This document shows, piece after piece, positions 44,869 through 56,500 of a DNA stretch of 64,000 bases (position 1 is the stretch's first letter; each line of letters starts with the position of its first letter). The stretch lies in assembly GCF_963576615.1 (NCBI RefSeq), contig NC_088710.1, positions 22,129,114 through 22,193,113 of the forward strand, written 5' to 3'. The translations under genes were made by a program, and so were the position numbers. Below the pieces are notes generated by a model that did not search any database, had not been told where the DNA came from, and saw only the letters and a program-made list of their open reading frames with translations. The DNA is from Watersipora subatra. Lineage: Eukaryota > Bryozoa > Gymnolaemata > Cheilostomatida > Watersiporidae.

Positions 44869-46733
44869 ATACTCATCACCTCTTTCATCAACGGTGCAGA
44901 AATCCGTTGCAAGCTGCCACCAGAGTCTCTCTGGGAGAGGAGAGGGATCAATGGCTCAGTGGGTACTTTCCTAAAGCGAATGCATGTGTTGTAGCGCTTA
45001 ACCATTTCTCTGATGTCCTGAGGCATCCCTGGCCACCAAATCGTACTCTGGGCTTTTCCGAGGCAGCGGTTCTCCCCCAGATGCCCCCTGTGAATGTCCT
45101 GCAGGACCCTCTCTCGTTCACTCAAGGGAATATACAATCTGTTGTAATAAAACAGCAATCCTCCCACAACAGTCAACTCCTCTTTGAACGAATTGTACTT
45201 TTTTAGATATTGAGGCAGATCACGGTAGTTTGGCCAACCCTCTTGAATATACCTCATTAATTGATTAGCTGTGGGGTCTGTTGAGAGGGCAATTTCGAGT
45301 AGCTCTCTTCTGGTTCGAGATATCGAAAGCTCTTCCATCATTACCTGAATGAGTAACGGCTCCGGTTCTGAAACTTTTTCTGTTCCTGCTGGAGCTCTGC
45401 TCAAAGCATCGGCAACTATCAACTTATCTTCACGGATGTATGTGACATCATACGAAAACCGCATCATGCGCAAACGAAATCTCTGAACACGAATGGGGAG
45501 TTTGAACAGTTCTTTCTCCGCCATAATCGATACCAGAGGTTTGTGGTCCGTTTCAATTTTGAAGTCGCGGCCAGCTAGATAGTAGTAGGACTTTTCTGCT
45601 GCCCAACACATGGCCAGAGCCTCCTTTTCTATTTGGGCATACCGCTTTTCTGTGTCCGTAAGGGCCCGCGACGTCAATGCTATAGGCTTGAAGCCATCAA
45701 CAGTTTTTTGGAAAATCGCCGCTCCTAAACCATAGGAGGAAGCGTCGGTGGAAAGCCAAGTCTCGGCTTCCATATCAAATGGGACTAGCATCGGGAAAGA
45801 GGAGATCTTTTGCTTCAGCACCTCAAACTCTTCGGTCATTTCAGCTGTCCAATACCAATCGTTATCTTTCAGCTTGAGGAGAGATCTCATCTTTATGGTG
45901 TCATCTGCTAGGGTAGACATAAACTTACCAAGATAATTGACCATACCAAGGAATCTCTTTAAGCTTTTTCTGTTTTTAGGAATAGGGAAATCTTGTATGG
46001 CTGATACTTTTCCTGGATCTGCATGTATACCTGACTCGTCTATTACATGACCCAAAAAGGTGATACGAGTCCGAGAGAACTCACACTTTTCTTCATTTAG
46101 AGTAATGCCTGCAGAAGCCAGACGTGATAACACTTCTTTCACTTTACTGACGTGTTCATCTTCAGTTTTTGTATGGATTAAGATGGCATCCATTTGACAT
46201 AACACACCTTCAATGCCCTCCAGAGCCTTCTGCATCTCCCTCTGAAATATTTCGGGAGCCGATGAAATGCCAAACGGCAAACGCTTGCAGAAAAACCTAC
46301 CAAACGGTGTGATAAAAGTAGTCAGTTTCTGCGAACTTTCATCCAACCGAAGCTGCCAATACCCGCTGTTTGCATCTAATTTCGAGAACACTCGTGACTT
46401 ACCCAGACTGGCTATTGTCTCATCAATGGCTGGAAGCGGGTGGTAAGCCCTTTTTACTGCTTTATTCAGGCGGGTAAAATCTATGCATACTCTGATCTTC
46501 CCATCTTTCTTGGGCACAACTATACAAGGAGCGCACCAGCCTGTGGGCTCCTCTATCCTCTGGATAACTCCGATCCTCTCCATTCGGTGGAGCTCTTCTT
46601 GTAACGGCCGGCGCCGAGCTGCAGCTATTCTTCTAGGAGTAGATTGAGCAAAAGGAGTTCTTTCAGCTGAATATGAACTCTGGATTTCATGGTACCTAAG
46701 CCTGAGAACAATGACGGAAACATCTCTTTCCAA
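44835..46733 (-). pseudogene. Reverse transcriptase, RNase H and integrase N-terminus
   Basis: 632 codons. RT: IVVPKKDGKIRVCIDFTRLN, LDANSGYWQLRLDE and LPFGISSAPEIFQ are typical. The polymerase box at 46185-46193 reads MDA, so the second catalytic Asp is replaced by Ala. RNase H: LSTDASSYGLGAAIF and ETDHKPLVSI. Integrase zinc region: HRGHLGENRC and WWPGMPQDI, followed by YNTCIRF, where only one of the expected Cys pair remains. It starts out of frame with the protease; the join lies near 46650-46670. Confidence 0.95.
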
Positions 46734-47101
46734 CCTGTTGACAAACCTTCTGCGATTTCAGACACTTTGAGAATGCCCAGCGGTTTGATGGCCGGTTTGC
46801 CTAACAGAGGACTAGCAAGCCCTTCAACAACGTAAACCCTCTCTTTGTGGCGTCTTCCTTCATGAGATAGTTCAACGATAGCCGCTCCAGGTACTGTAAG
46901 CTTAGTGTTTCCCGCGCCGAACAATTCTCGAGTAGTAGGCGTCAGTTTCAACCTAAGAGCATCGCAGACACTAACTGGAATAGCCGAAACTGCAGCACCC
47001 GAGTCTACTTTAAATCTCACATTTTTTGAGTTCATCTGTAACTCTACGTACCAGGCATTTTCTGTTTCCGAGATGGTGTCAATGTAGTTTATGCGGCTTA
47101 G
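46625..47101 (-). pseudogene. Retropepsin of gypsy element
   Basis: Same frame as gag, directly after the TGA at 47102-47104. Contains the aspartic protease motif VDSGAAVSAIP and the second conserved block LLGKPAI. Loses frame with RT before its stop at 46625. Confidence 0.9.
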
Positions 47102-47983
47102 TCATTGGTAACTTCCTAAAAACAAGCTATCTACTCCATCGTCATTTTCTTCCAGTGCAGATACTTGCTGGGCTCCTTTGCACATTTTTGCCCAGTGACC
47201 TTTTCTTTTGCATTTGTTGCAGCTTGACCTTTCTGCCGGGCAACGACCACCAAAATGCTTCCACTTTCCACATTTTGAGCATGGCTGGTCCTTTGCGTTA
47301 CTGCTCTTGTTTTCCTCAGTGTCAGTCATTTGTTTAGGCGATTTGGGTTTATATCGCTGTACCGAGTCTACATTCCCAGCCTACTCTTCTTTACCGGGAC
47401 CCAGAGCACCAGACGTAGACGCCATCGCAGCTACATGCTCCTGATTTGATACATATTGCTTCGCCTTTTGAATGCATAACCTGAGTGTGAGATCAGGCAC
47501 ATCAATCAGGTACTTGCGAAGCTCGATGTCACGCACCCCCACCACTATTCTATCCCTTACCAAGTCATCTCGCATATCGCCGTAGTCACAATTCTCACTC
47601 TGAACTTGGAGTTTAACTATAAACTGGTGAAGAGATTGGCCAGGTTGCTGAGTCATCTTATTAAACACTGAGCGCTCAAAAATAACATTTTTAACAGGCT
47701 CAAAATACGCATCAAAAAATTTGATGCAGTTGGCCAGTGTTTTCTTTTTGTTTTCGTCAGATGGCACGAAGGTGAACTGATTGTAAACTGGTACCGAGTC
47801 ACTACCCATGGCCATAAGCATGTGACCGATCTGTTCGTCTACAGTGAGGTCTCTTAGTTTCTTCACAATCATATATATATTAAACTGTTCTTTAAAAACT
47901 TTCCAGGCAGTAGCCAGGTTGCCCGAGGAAAAATCCAAGGGCTTTAAGAACTTTTCAGGCTTGGTTTCACCACTAGCAGACAT
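47102..47983 (-). pseudogene. Gag of gypsy element
   Basis: Capsid-like part (from 47983) with NKMTQQPGQSLHQFIVKL, interrupted by an in-frame TAG at 47381-47383. The same frame continues into a nucleocapsid with two Cys-rich knuckles (CSKCGKWKHFGGRC; CNKCKRKGHWAKMC). It closes with TGA followed by CTA. Confidence 0.92.
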
Positions 47984-48300
47984 TCTCTATACTGTTTTAT
48001 TGGCAGCACACCACAATCAAGAAGATACTATGGATCGTGATTAACAGGAAACAAGTTAGATAACACCAAAATATATGAGAGTGACAGTATAATTCACTAT
48101 ATTGTCTTCAAGAGTCAGGGTAGCAAAATTTTGCTCCACACAAAGTAAGCTTTCTCCTGCGATATCTCAGCAAATATCCGATCCTTTGCGTCAACGCAAC
48201 AGCTTCCAGAGAATCTGTGCCTTGTCGAGCTCGCCGTTGTAAAATACCGTCACACAAACAGCAACGTTTTACACGATTACGCTTGTAGGTTCGATATATT

Positions 48301-48309
48301 CTGACACCA
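48301..48309 (-). other. Primer-binding site of gypsy element
   Basis: Minus strand reads tggtgtcag immediately after the 5' LTR, then aa. A tRNA-primed start beginning TGG is standard for Ty3/gypsy. The tRNA was not identified. Confidence 0.8.
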
Positions 48310-48530
48310 TATGACGCTATATGATCTTACTTGATTTTGCGTACGTCAGTTGCTCCTCCTCCGTGAACCGCGCCCAGAATAATCCCGCTCTCGTCGTAGC
48401 CTGAGGTCCTCCCTCTTCTCCAGCCGATCTCCCTCCACCGGAAACATCGCCTTCCTTCCTTTGTCCTTGATCTCCTCCGCCCGTGATGTCGTAAATACAG
48501 ATCGTAATTCCTGTGCGGTATTACCTTACA
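48310..48530 (-). repeat. 5' LTR of gypsy element
   Basis: 221 bp, collinear with the 3' LTR with about six substitutions and no length change. Carries the promoter of the element. Confidence 0.95.
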
Positions 48531-48535
48531 CATTG

Positions 48536-50595
48536 CTGCATGCTTGTTAGGTGGCAATAAGTTTTAAATCTGTGATGCTTGCATATATTCAGCTGCCCTG
48601 AATTACGCAACTGGGTTTAAGTTCAGGATGTTACTTGACTACGTTTTTTCATTTTCTAGAAGAGTTTAAAAGTAGCTCCATTAAGCAATAATTTTTGCTT
48701 AATTCATTCATTCATTTTTCTGTTATCGTATATAATGACATGCTTAATTGTTGCTATTTCAGTGCATTTAAGCATAAATTTAAGGGTGAGAAATTCAAAG
48801 GCTGTTGACCATACCTACAAAACAATCTGATAGTTTTTTATAGCCTTAGTAGTATCAGAAATTATTCAAATTTAAAAACTGGAAAATATGTTATACCATT
48901 TGCTTATGTTGCTATATAAGCAATTTTAAAATTATTCTATTTAAGATTAGATGGCTTTTATTTATCACCTCACAAGTGCTGTTATTTCAAGATTAATTAT
49001 TGAAAATTATTAGTTTTAGATTACTCTAGTTTTTAATCATCACTAAAAATTGTTCTTTAAAATAAAAAGTGCAATTAAAAAGTTCACCTTTTTGCGAGGA
49101 GAAAATTTATCAACTCTCTGCAGGTCATGCCAAGGAATTGATGTCTTTAGTTGTATCTATAAAGTGTTGTCTTCCATAATAAAGATCAATTGTTCCTAAA
49201 GCCTTTGATAAGCTCTATTTGAAGCTACTAAACACTTCGTATTTTAATATTATATGTATTTTAACACTTCAAGTGTTAGCCTGGCAAAGTAAGCCTTAAA
49301 ATTGCCATTATGGATGGACACAGAAATATCTTGGCAAATTCTAATATACTAAACCAAGATCTGGCTTGTGCAGCTGTTAGGAAAATTGATACAATAGTCT
49401 TAAAACTTTGTAGACAGCTTTTAATATCACCCAACAATTTATTGTTCTGATATAGAGTTACATTCAAATTGAAGTCTTTTATATAGTTCCAGCTGCATAT
49501 TCCAAATTTAATTTCCTTACTCCTGTATAATCCGGATGTAGAATTTGTCTTTTTATATTTGAAACAACAGTTTGTTTTTAAACTTTACTGTTACTTCTAT
49601 TCAACATGAAACATTCCTCCTTTAGTTCGTTTCTGTAAACTTAAGTAGGTTATTTTTTCAATGCTTCCTGTTGATAAATTTCATTAATACTCAAATCATA
49701 AATTTCAAATTGTAGTTGTTACTAAATTATGTAATGTAAGCGATTGTGGATCAAAATAATTTGTTTCGACGAGGTCGCATGTTAAACTAAAATTTTTCTT
49801 GTCTTTTCTGTTATTCTTATAGTACAAACTCTAAATCTTATAAGCTTTCATCTTTTTTGTAATTCCTGTAGTTCAAACTTTAGAATTTGTTCTTTTAGTT
49901 CATTCTGCTATTTATGTGGTCCAAATTCTATAGTAACGAGAGCATCTATAGTAACTATACATCTGAAGCTTGAACCTGATTCCAGATAGCTAAATGCTAA
50001 TGGTTGATTTCGCAGTATTACAAGTTACCCTTTTCATATTTGACAAGTCCATGCAAAATGACTTTTGGTGGATCCCTCCTCTTTAGAACTAGTATAAAAC
50101 TAGAACCTTTGTTAATTGTTGTTATAGAAGGGAAAATGACAAAAGTTCATCAACTAATTAATTGTTTACTGTTAAAGTTTTTGAGCGGCTGATAAACAGT
50201 GCAAACCCATATATTCCCTGTAGAACTTTGCAATTAGCCTTGCTTTTCTCATGAAAATATAATTTACTGCTTTTCCCATATGTCTCACGGTGCCTACGGA
50301 AAATTGAAAAGTTTGATAATATTTGGGAAAAATATTTGGGAAAAACTCTGCTTTTCTGACATTTTGGATGTAACCATAAAATTTGATCTTTAAAAATTAA
50401 AAGATTTTCAATGTTCAAGTTAGCCGCGATTCTCTTTTTTTTATTACACGATAGCACAGTTTGTACTAGCATCTTTCAGGTTCTAGCAAGCTTGCCCATT
50501 TGTTCTTGTTTTGCTGGACAGCAATTAACGGTTGGATATTCCTAGATTTTTCAAAGAACTAATGTTTTATTTGTATTGTAGGTTTTTAGTCAAAG
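48536..50595. other. Intergenic upstream of acid phosphatase
   Basis: 2 kb of AT-rich DNA with no recognised gene. Just before the phosphatase ATG is ttgtaggtttttag, an acceptor-like tract that suggests a 5' UTR intron or trans-splice site. Confidence 0.4.
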
Positions 50596-53500
50596 ATGAC
50601 ACCTGGTCGTGTGATATGCAGTCTGACTGTATTAGTTCTAGTGGTCTATGCTTCAGATACCCCTGACACACTACGTGTAACCAATGTGGTGTGTATTTAT
50701 ACGTAATTTGGAGCGATTCTATCTTTTATCTCTGATTATGGTTTACTTACTGAGGCTATTGTATCTACAGATTCATTAAACTGTTTTTAGCACTTGTTAT
50801 AGTATTTGAATTGTCTTGTTTGTTCATGATACTCCTCTGTGGTTTCCTTTTTTGCTTGTGCTTTTAACAGTATTAACTGTGGCTGGTTTGATCTTGTTTC
50901 TCAGAGGAAACTACAGGTTTTCCAGCTTGCATTTACTACTGTATACTAGTCTATCATATTTACTACTGTATACTAGTCTATCATATTTACTACTGTATAC
51001 TAGTCTATCATATTTACTACTGTATACTAGTCTATCATATTTACTACTGTGTACTAGTCTATCATATTTACTACTGTATTCTAGTCTATCATATTTACTA
51101 CTGTGTACTAGTCTATCATATTTACTACTGTATACTAGTCTATCATATTTACTACTGTATACTAGTCTATCATATTTACTACTGTATACTAGTCTATCAT
51201 ATTTACTACTGTATACTAGTCTATCATATTTACTACTGTATACTAGTCTATCATATTTACTACTGTATACTAGTCTATCATATTTACTACTGTATACCAG
51301 TCTATCATATTTACTACTGTATACCAGTCTATCATATTTACTACTGTATACTAGTCTATCATATTTACTACTGTATACCAGTCTATCATATTTACTACTA
51401 TATACTAGTCTATCATATTTACTACTGTGTACTAGTCTATCATATTTACTACTGTATACTAGTCTATCATATTTACTACTGTATACTAGTCTATCATATT
51501 TACTACTGTATACTAGTCTATCGTATTTACTACTGTATACTAGTCTATCATATTTACTACTGTATACTAGTCTATCATATTTACTACTGTATACTAGTCT
51601 ATCATATTTACTACTGTATACTAGTCTATCGTATTTACTACTGTATACTAGTCTATCATATTTACTACTGTATACTAGTCTATTATATTTATTACTGTAT
51701 ACTAGTCTATCATATTTACTACTATATACTAGTCTATCATATTTACTACTGTATACTAGTCTATCATATTTACTACTGTAACTAGTCTATCATATTTACT
51801 ACTGTATACCAGTCTATCATATTTACTACTATATACTAGTCTATCATATTTACTACTGTGTACTAGTCTATCCTACTACTACTGTCTACTAGCCTATCAT
51901 ATTTACTACTGGCTACTAGTATATCATATTTACTACTGGGTACTAGTTCATTCTATTTTATTTCCTTTTCATTGCACAATGTTTGTTCACAATTGTTCAC
52001 AATGTTTTTTTTTCTTAGTTATATCGTCATGGAGATCGTGCTCCAACTCTCAAATTGCCTCTCGATAGAGTTAATAGTTCATACTGGAAATACGGCTATG
52101 GAGAACTAACAGAGGTTAGTTGTCCATCATAGCGACAGATAGCTCAGTATCAACCCTACTTACATGGTATCATATCAACCCTAGGACACTTATATTTCGC
52201 TAGTATTTAGTTTCGTGAGTGGCATACAGAGTAAAATTTCGCTGCAACTTAATTTCGCAGCTCTGACGAGTGCGAAAATATAGTGATGTGAAAATAAATG
52301 CAGTGGAACAAACATAATTAGATTCATCAGGTCCAGTTCACTGTTACGAAATTGTTTTCAATTTGCGACTAGTTTGTATTTGTAAACCGTGGGTAGAAAT
52401 GTGTTGATGAGATCGATAATGCAATTTGATCGCTTGCTGCCATTTGTTTCTTGGACTATCAATGACGTCAAGGTCCCTCCCGCCGTGACTGATGTGGTAC
52501 CAATATGAGATCTCAAGTATTTATAGCACGCGGTGGCCATAGCTCCGGGTTGTTATTGTTTTTGGTTGGTAATAAAATTTATCACTACTAAATTATTACT
52601 CAATTTTATGACTTTCCCTACCAGACTTTCGTCCTCATCAGTTACAAATTCAGTGACTAAACTAATATCATCATCTTCCTCATTTGTCTTGGCTTTTTCA
52701 AAAAAAACCTGTTATCGTAATTTGTTTTGCCAAGCTGCTCAGTCGGTGTATTAGCTATAATGAGTTTAGCAGAAATTGCCCAATGAGCCACCCATACACG
52801 AAAAATGCCTGCATTTCTAATACGTATGACAATTTTATTGTGAATATCAATGACAAAAACTATTTAATTTCACGTTTTCGCTCGTTCGTTATGATAGTTT
52901 AGTTTCGCTCATGAAATTTTCGCGAAAAGATGACTCCGCAAAAACGTGAAAGTTGGATGGCGCGAATACATAAGTGTCCTAGGGTATCCAGTTCCGATGA
53001 ACGCGGGGCAACCATTTATGCTGTGATTGCTCATTGGTGTAGCTAAATATTTACATTTTACAATTCTTGTACATTGACGTATTGCTCACAATCCTGATTT
53101 TTCATATAGGAAAAAGTATACTGGAGTGTTTTATCCATAAAATGATAGGGTTTTACTTCTGAAACATTTCTAAGCAGTTATCACACTGTTGGCTTGTTTT
53201 CCAGTAAGTACACAACAAATTTTCCCCATTTGAGTTGTAAAGCAGAATTGTTTACAGTCCAACCTGTTTCAATCATAATATTTTTAACATCCGTGTTAAA
53301 CTAGTATCTTAAATTCATAGCTGTCTCGTTTTACACAATTGATGACACATCTCTATAGGTGGTTATTCTAATCTTGTGTGCTGTGCTATAAGGCTGGATG
53401 GTGTCGGGTAGAATGCAGAATAAATAAAGGTACTTATAGATAGCATGTCAGTTGTATATTTTTCTCATGTGACCCTTTCTTGTTCAGGCTTTATTGTAAA

Positions 53501-56500
53501 CTCCACTGACTAGTTTACCATGAGCGGTACACAAATGGGGGTATACATTCTTGATTTGAAATCATTTGTCAGGCAGCGGATAACATTTAGCATTACCACT
53601 CCTCTCAACTTGCTGTAGAAGTATATTCACCAGGCCTGACTGCAAGTTCAATTCATTGAGTTAGCTTGTCTGTTACTAACAGTAATAGGGTGTAATGGTG
53701 CCTTTGCGGCACTACACCAATATCATATCAACTGCACATGTTAGTCAAACAGGTATATATGTATGTATTTGTATATAAGCAATATACGATAAAGTATGTA
53801 TATATATAGAGAATGTGCAAAGGTGCTCTGTTTCTCATGTGTCATTCTTCTCCTAAATAGACATAATAAGCACTCTGGCGGTGCAAGCTTCGCCAACCTT
53901 TACTGGGTGCCGAGTCAGTTCCTTTCTTCTCCTTCGTTTGGTAGCTTGGCCGAGTCGAGCCAAGTTGTCCCAGACAGCTGGCCCTGACACAAAACCAGCT
54001 GGCTTCCACCTAATGGGATAAACCTTCAATAATTTCATAGTTTCGATTGTAAATTATCACTAATATCCTAACACAGTAATTGATCATTTTTCACTGTTTA
54101 AATAAGTGACAATCTACGTAATCAAAACTACTCAACTCATATTAAATAAAGTTCCTTTTTCATTAATCATATGCATTTTCCACTTTTTGTTAGGGTCATT
54201 AGACAGTTTTGAGGGTTGTTGAGTTTTTAGAGGCATGATTAAGGTTATCACACAAGCTCATTGCACTTTTACACTCCGCAAAACATAACAGAAAACAGCA
54301 AACAGCAGCCAATGCTAGCCTAATAATGCTCACTAGGCCCGCGTATGAGAGAGATATTAGTATTTTATGTATTTTTTTGTTTATTTTTAATGAAAAATGT
54401 TTTTTATAAGGAATATTTGTTGCACCACTAAGTTCGGAAACCGCAAAAAGTGAACATCAAAGCAGTGAAGGATTACTGCATATACCAGCTAATCCTTTAG
54501 TGTCACTCTGATCTGTATGATAAAGGTACCTGTCATTGTTTGTCAGTACTACATGTACATGGAGGAAGTTGATAGTTCATTTGAAAGACGTGTCGGGTGT
54601 CAGTATGATTCAGCTACAATTGACACTAGTTAACATCTGAGCTGTGACGAACTAAATCTGCACTCTCTCATCGCTGTGTGAAGTAACTTGGCAGCGCATT
54701 ACGACTTGCTAATGCGCAGTAGATATTTACTATAACTGTGATCTTACTGCAAATTGCCCACTGCGGTCTGCTGAGCATTTACTTCCATGACATTACCTGA
54801 AATCCAGCAAATACTGCATACTAGGAATGTGTATTCTTCAAAACTTGAAACTGCATCGCGCATTAGTTGCATTGAAATCTTGCATTAGTAAAATAGTATT
54901 AGGTTGGAACTGTCAATTAACTGACAATGCTGGCTTCCCAAGCATCTGTACTGAATTGTACCAAGTTTTCAGATGGTGTGTTTATCAAGCTCATGAATTC
55001 CTTTCCAACTCATATGTAATTTTAGAATGGGTAGTCGATAGTTATCACTCTTCCAATTGAAATTAGGGTATTTGTATCCTCAATAACATTTCGTACTAAA
55101 ACCATAATTTACGCTAATCTCATTTTCGCCATACACAGCTCACCGCGATCAATTTATTTGCCAACTCATACTCAAGTTTGAGCAGCATTTACATCTTGAA
55201 ATCGCTGTGTTTCAATTTCAACTCGATACTTGATTCTAGGATAAATTTTCACAAAATTTCGGTCTGTGCGTACATACAGTTTAATCCAAAAGGTTCCTAC
55301 GGTATTTAGCACTGCGAAATGTGCACTAGCAACACTTTTACTACACCCAACACTGCACACTGTGTAGTAGCTATTACCACCACTGCAATAATACTGCTTA
55401 TTACTCATTAAACTTAGTTGTATTGCATGTATAATGCATACTGCGCAACAGTAAAAGTACACAATGCAATTATATGCATACTGCATGGCTGTGACACACT
55501 TACTACTGCTACTGCACTGTTAATCCAACTACATAGATATCCGAGCAAATATTTACTGCAACTGTAATTTATTTTACATCTTGGCATCAGTGAGTACTTA
55601 TCAATGCGCACTTATGATTTTTTTGTAAAGGTCACAACCTTGGCTAGTGCTATTGCTGTTGATATTTTCTACAAAATTTTTTTTGGTTGCAGGTTGGTAA
55701 GGCGGAGCAATATCGACTTGGACTATGGCTTCGGCAGCAGTACGACCCTATTCTCACGAAAATATTTGACCACACCAATGTAAGTATACTTTCATGTAAT
55801 TGCTGTAATTTTTAAGTTAAGAACATGCAAGCGGATAGACCACATCAAAGACAAAATCAACGAATTTCGCGCAAAAATTTATGTAGAAAAAATAAGAACA
55901 CAACGTTTAACCAGCAACCAGTCTCTGCGGTAAACTTTAGTAGAACTTGAGAACTTAGGCAACAACAGCGACTAAACATGTCGTTAGTTGTGCGCTCAGT
56001 CAGTTTTATTTCTATTTTTGTATCAGTCAGTTTTATTTGTTCTTATGGATTTTATTTTCAATTTATTCTATTCTTAAGTTCTACTAACGTTTACAACAGA
56101 GACCAGTCTTTGGTTAAATGTTGTAATCTTATTTTTTTCTACATAGATTTTTGCGCGAAATCCGTTATGATTACCAATGGAGCGACCGACATAACATCGC
56201 AACCAAGCCGCATAGACGGAAGAGAACAACTCCCTATAAGTGCAGCTGATGCATCAGGTGCAGTACGTCTTGTGACTAGCTGTTGTGTTGCTCGCTCGCT
56301 CGATGGGGGAACAACTCCACAAAAACAACAGTTCGTCAAGACAGGTTAGTATAAAGTGCGACCACTCAGTATGGTGGCTATCATGTCCTTCGCTGAGTGA
56401 CAGCGTTCCATGTAACCATACCAAGGCCCGATGACACTGTTGTCATCAAGCAGCGATAACTGGTGACATCGTTACCTCGCCGTATTGACCTTTATGAACT

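Larger units (their letters stand above)
43425..48530 (-). mobile_element. Ty3/gypsy LTR retrotransposon, 5106 bp, inactivated
   Basis: Bounded by CATTG at 43420-43424 and 48531-48535, a 5-bp target duplication. Two 221-bp LTRs, a primer-binding site, a purine tract, and on the minus strand gag, protease, reverse transcriptase, RNase H and integrase in that order, which defines Ty3/gypsy. LTRs differ at about 6 of 221 positions, so insertion is fairly recent. Coding lesions are present: in-frame stops, at least two frameshifts and an altered polymerase active site. It lies between MTRF1L and the acid phosphatase gene. Confidence 0.97.

Noticed and set aside
50816-51781. 321-codon open frame of a YLLLYTSLS-type repeat
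   Set aside because: It is the translation of a 27-bp minisatellite whose period is a multiple of three. No splice, start or homology support.
55172-55611. Cys/Tyr-rich open frames on the minus strand
   Set aside because: No splice-consistent extension, no recognised domain, and located in an AT-rich intron.
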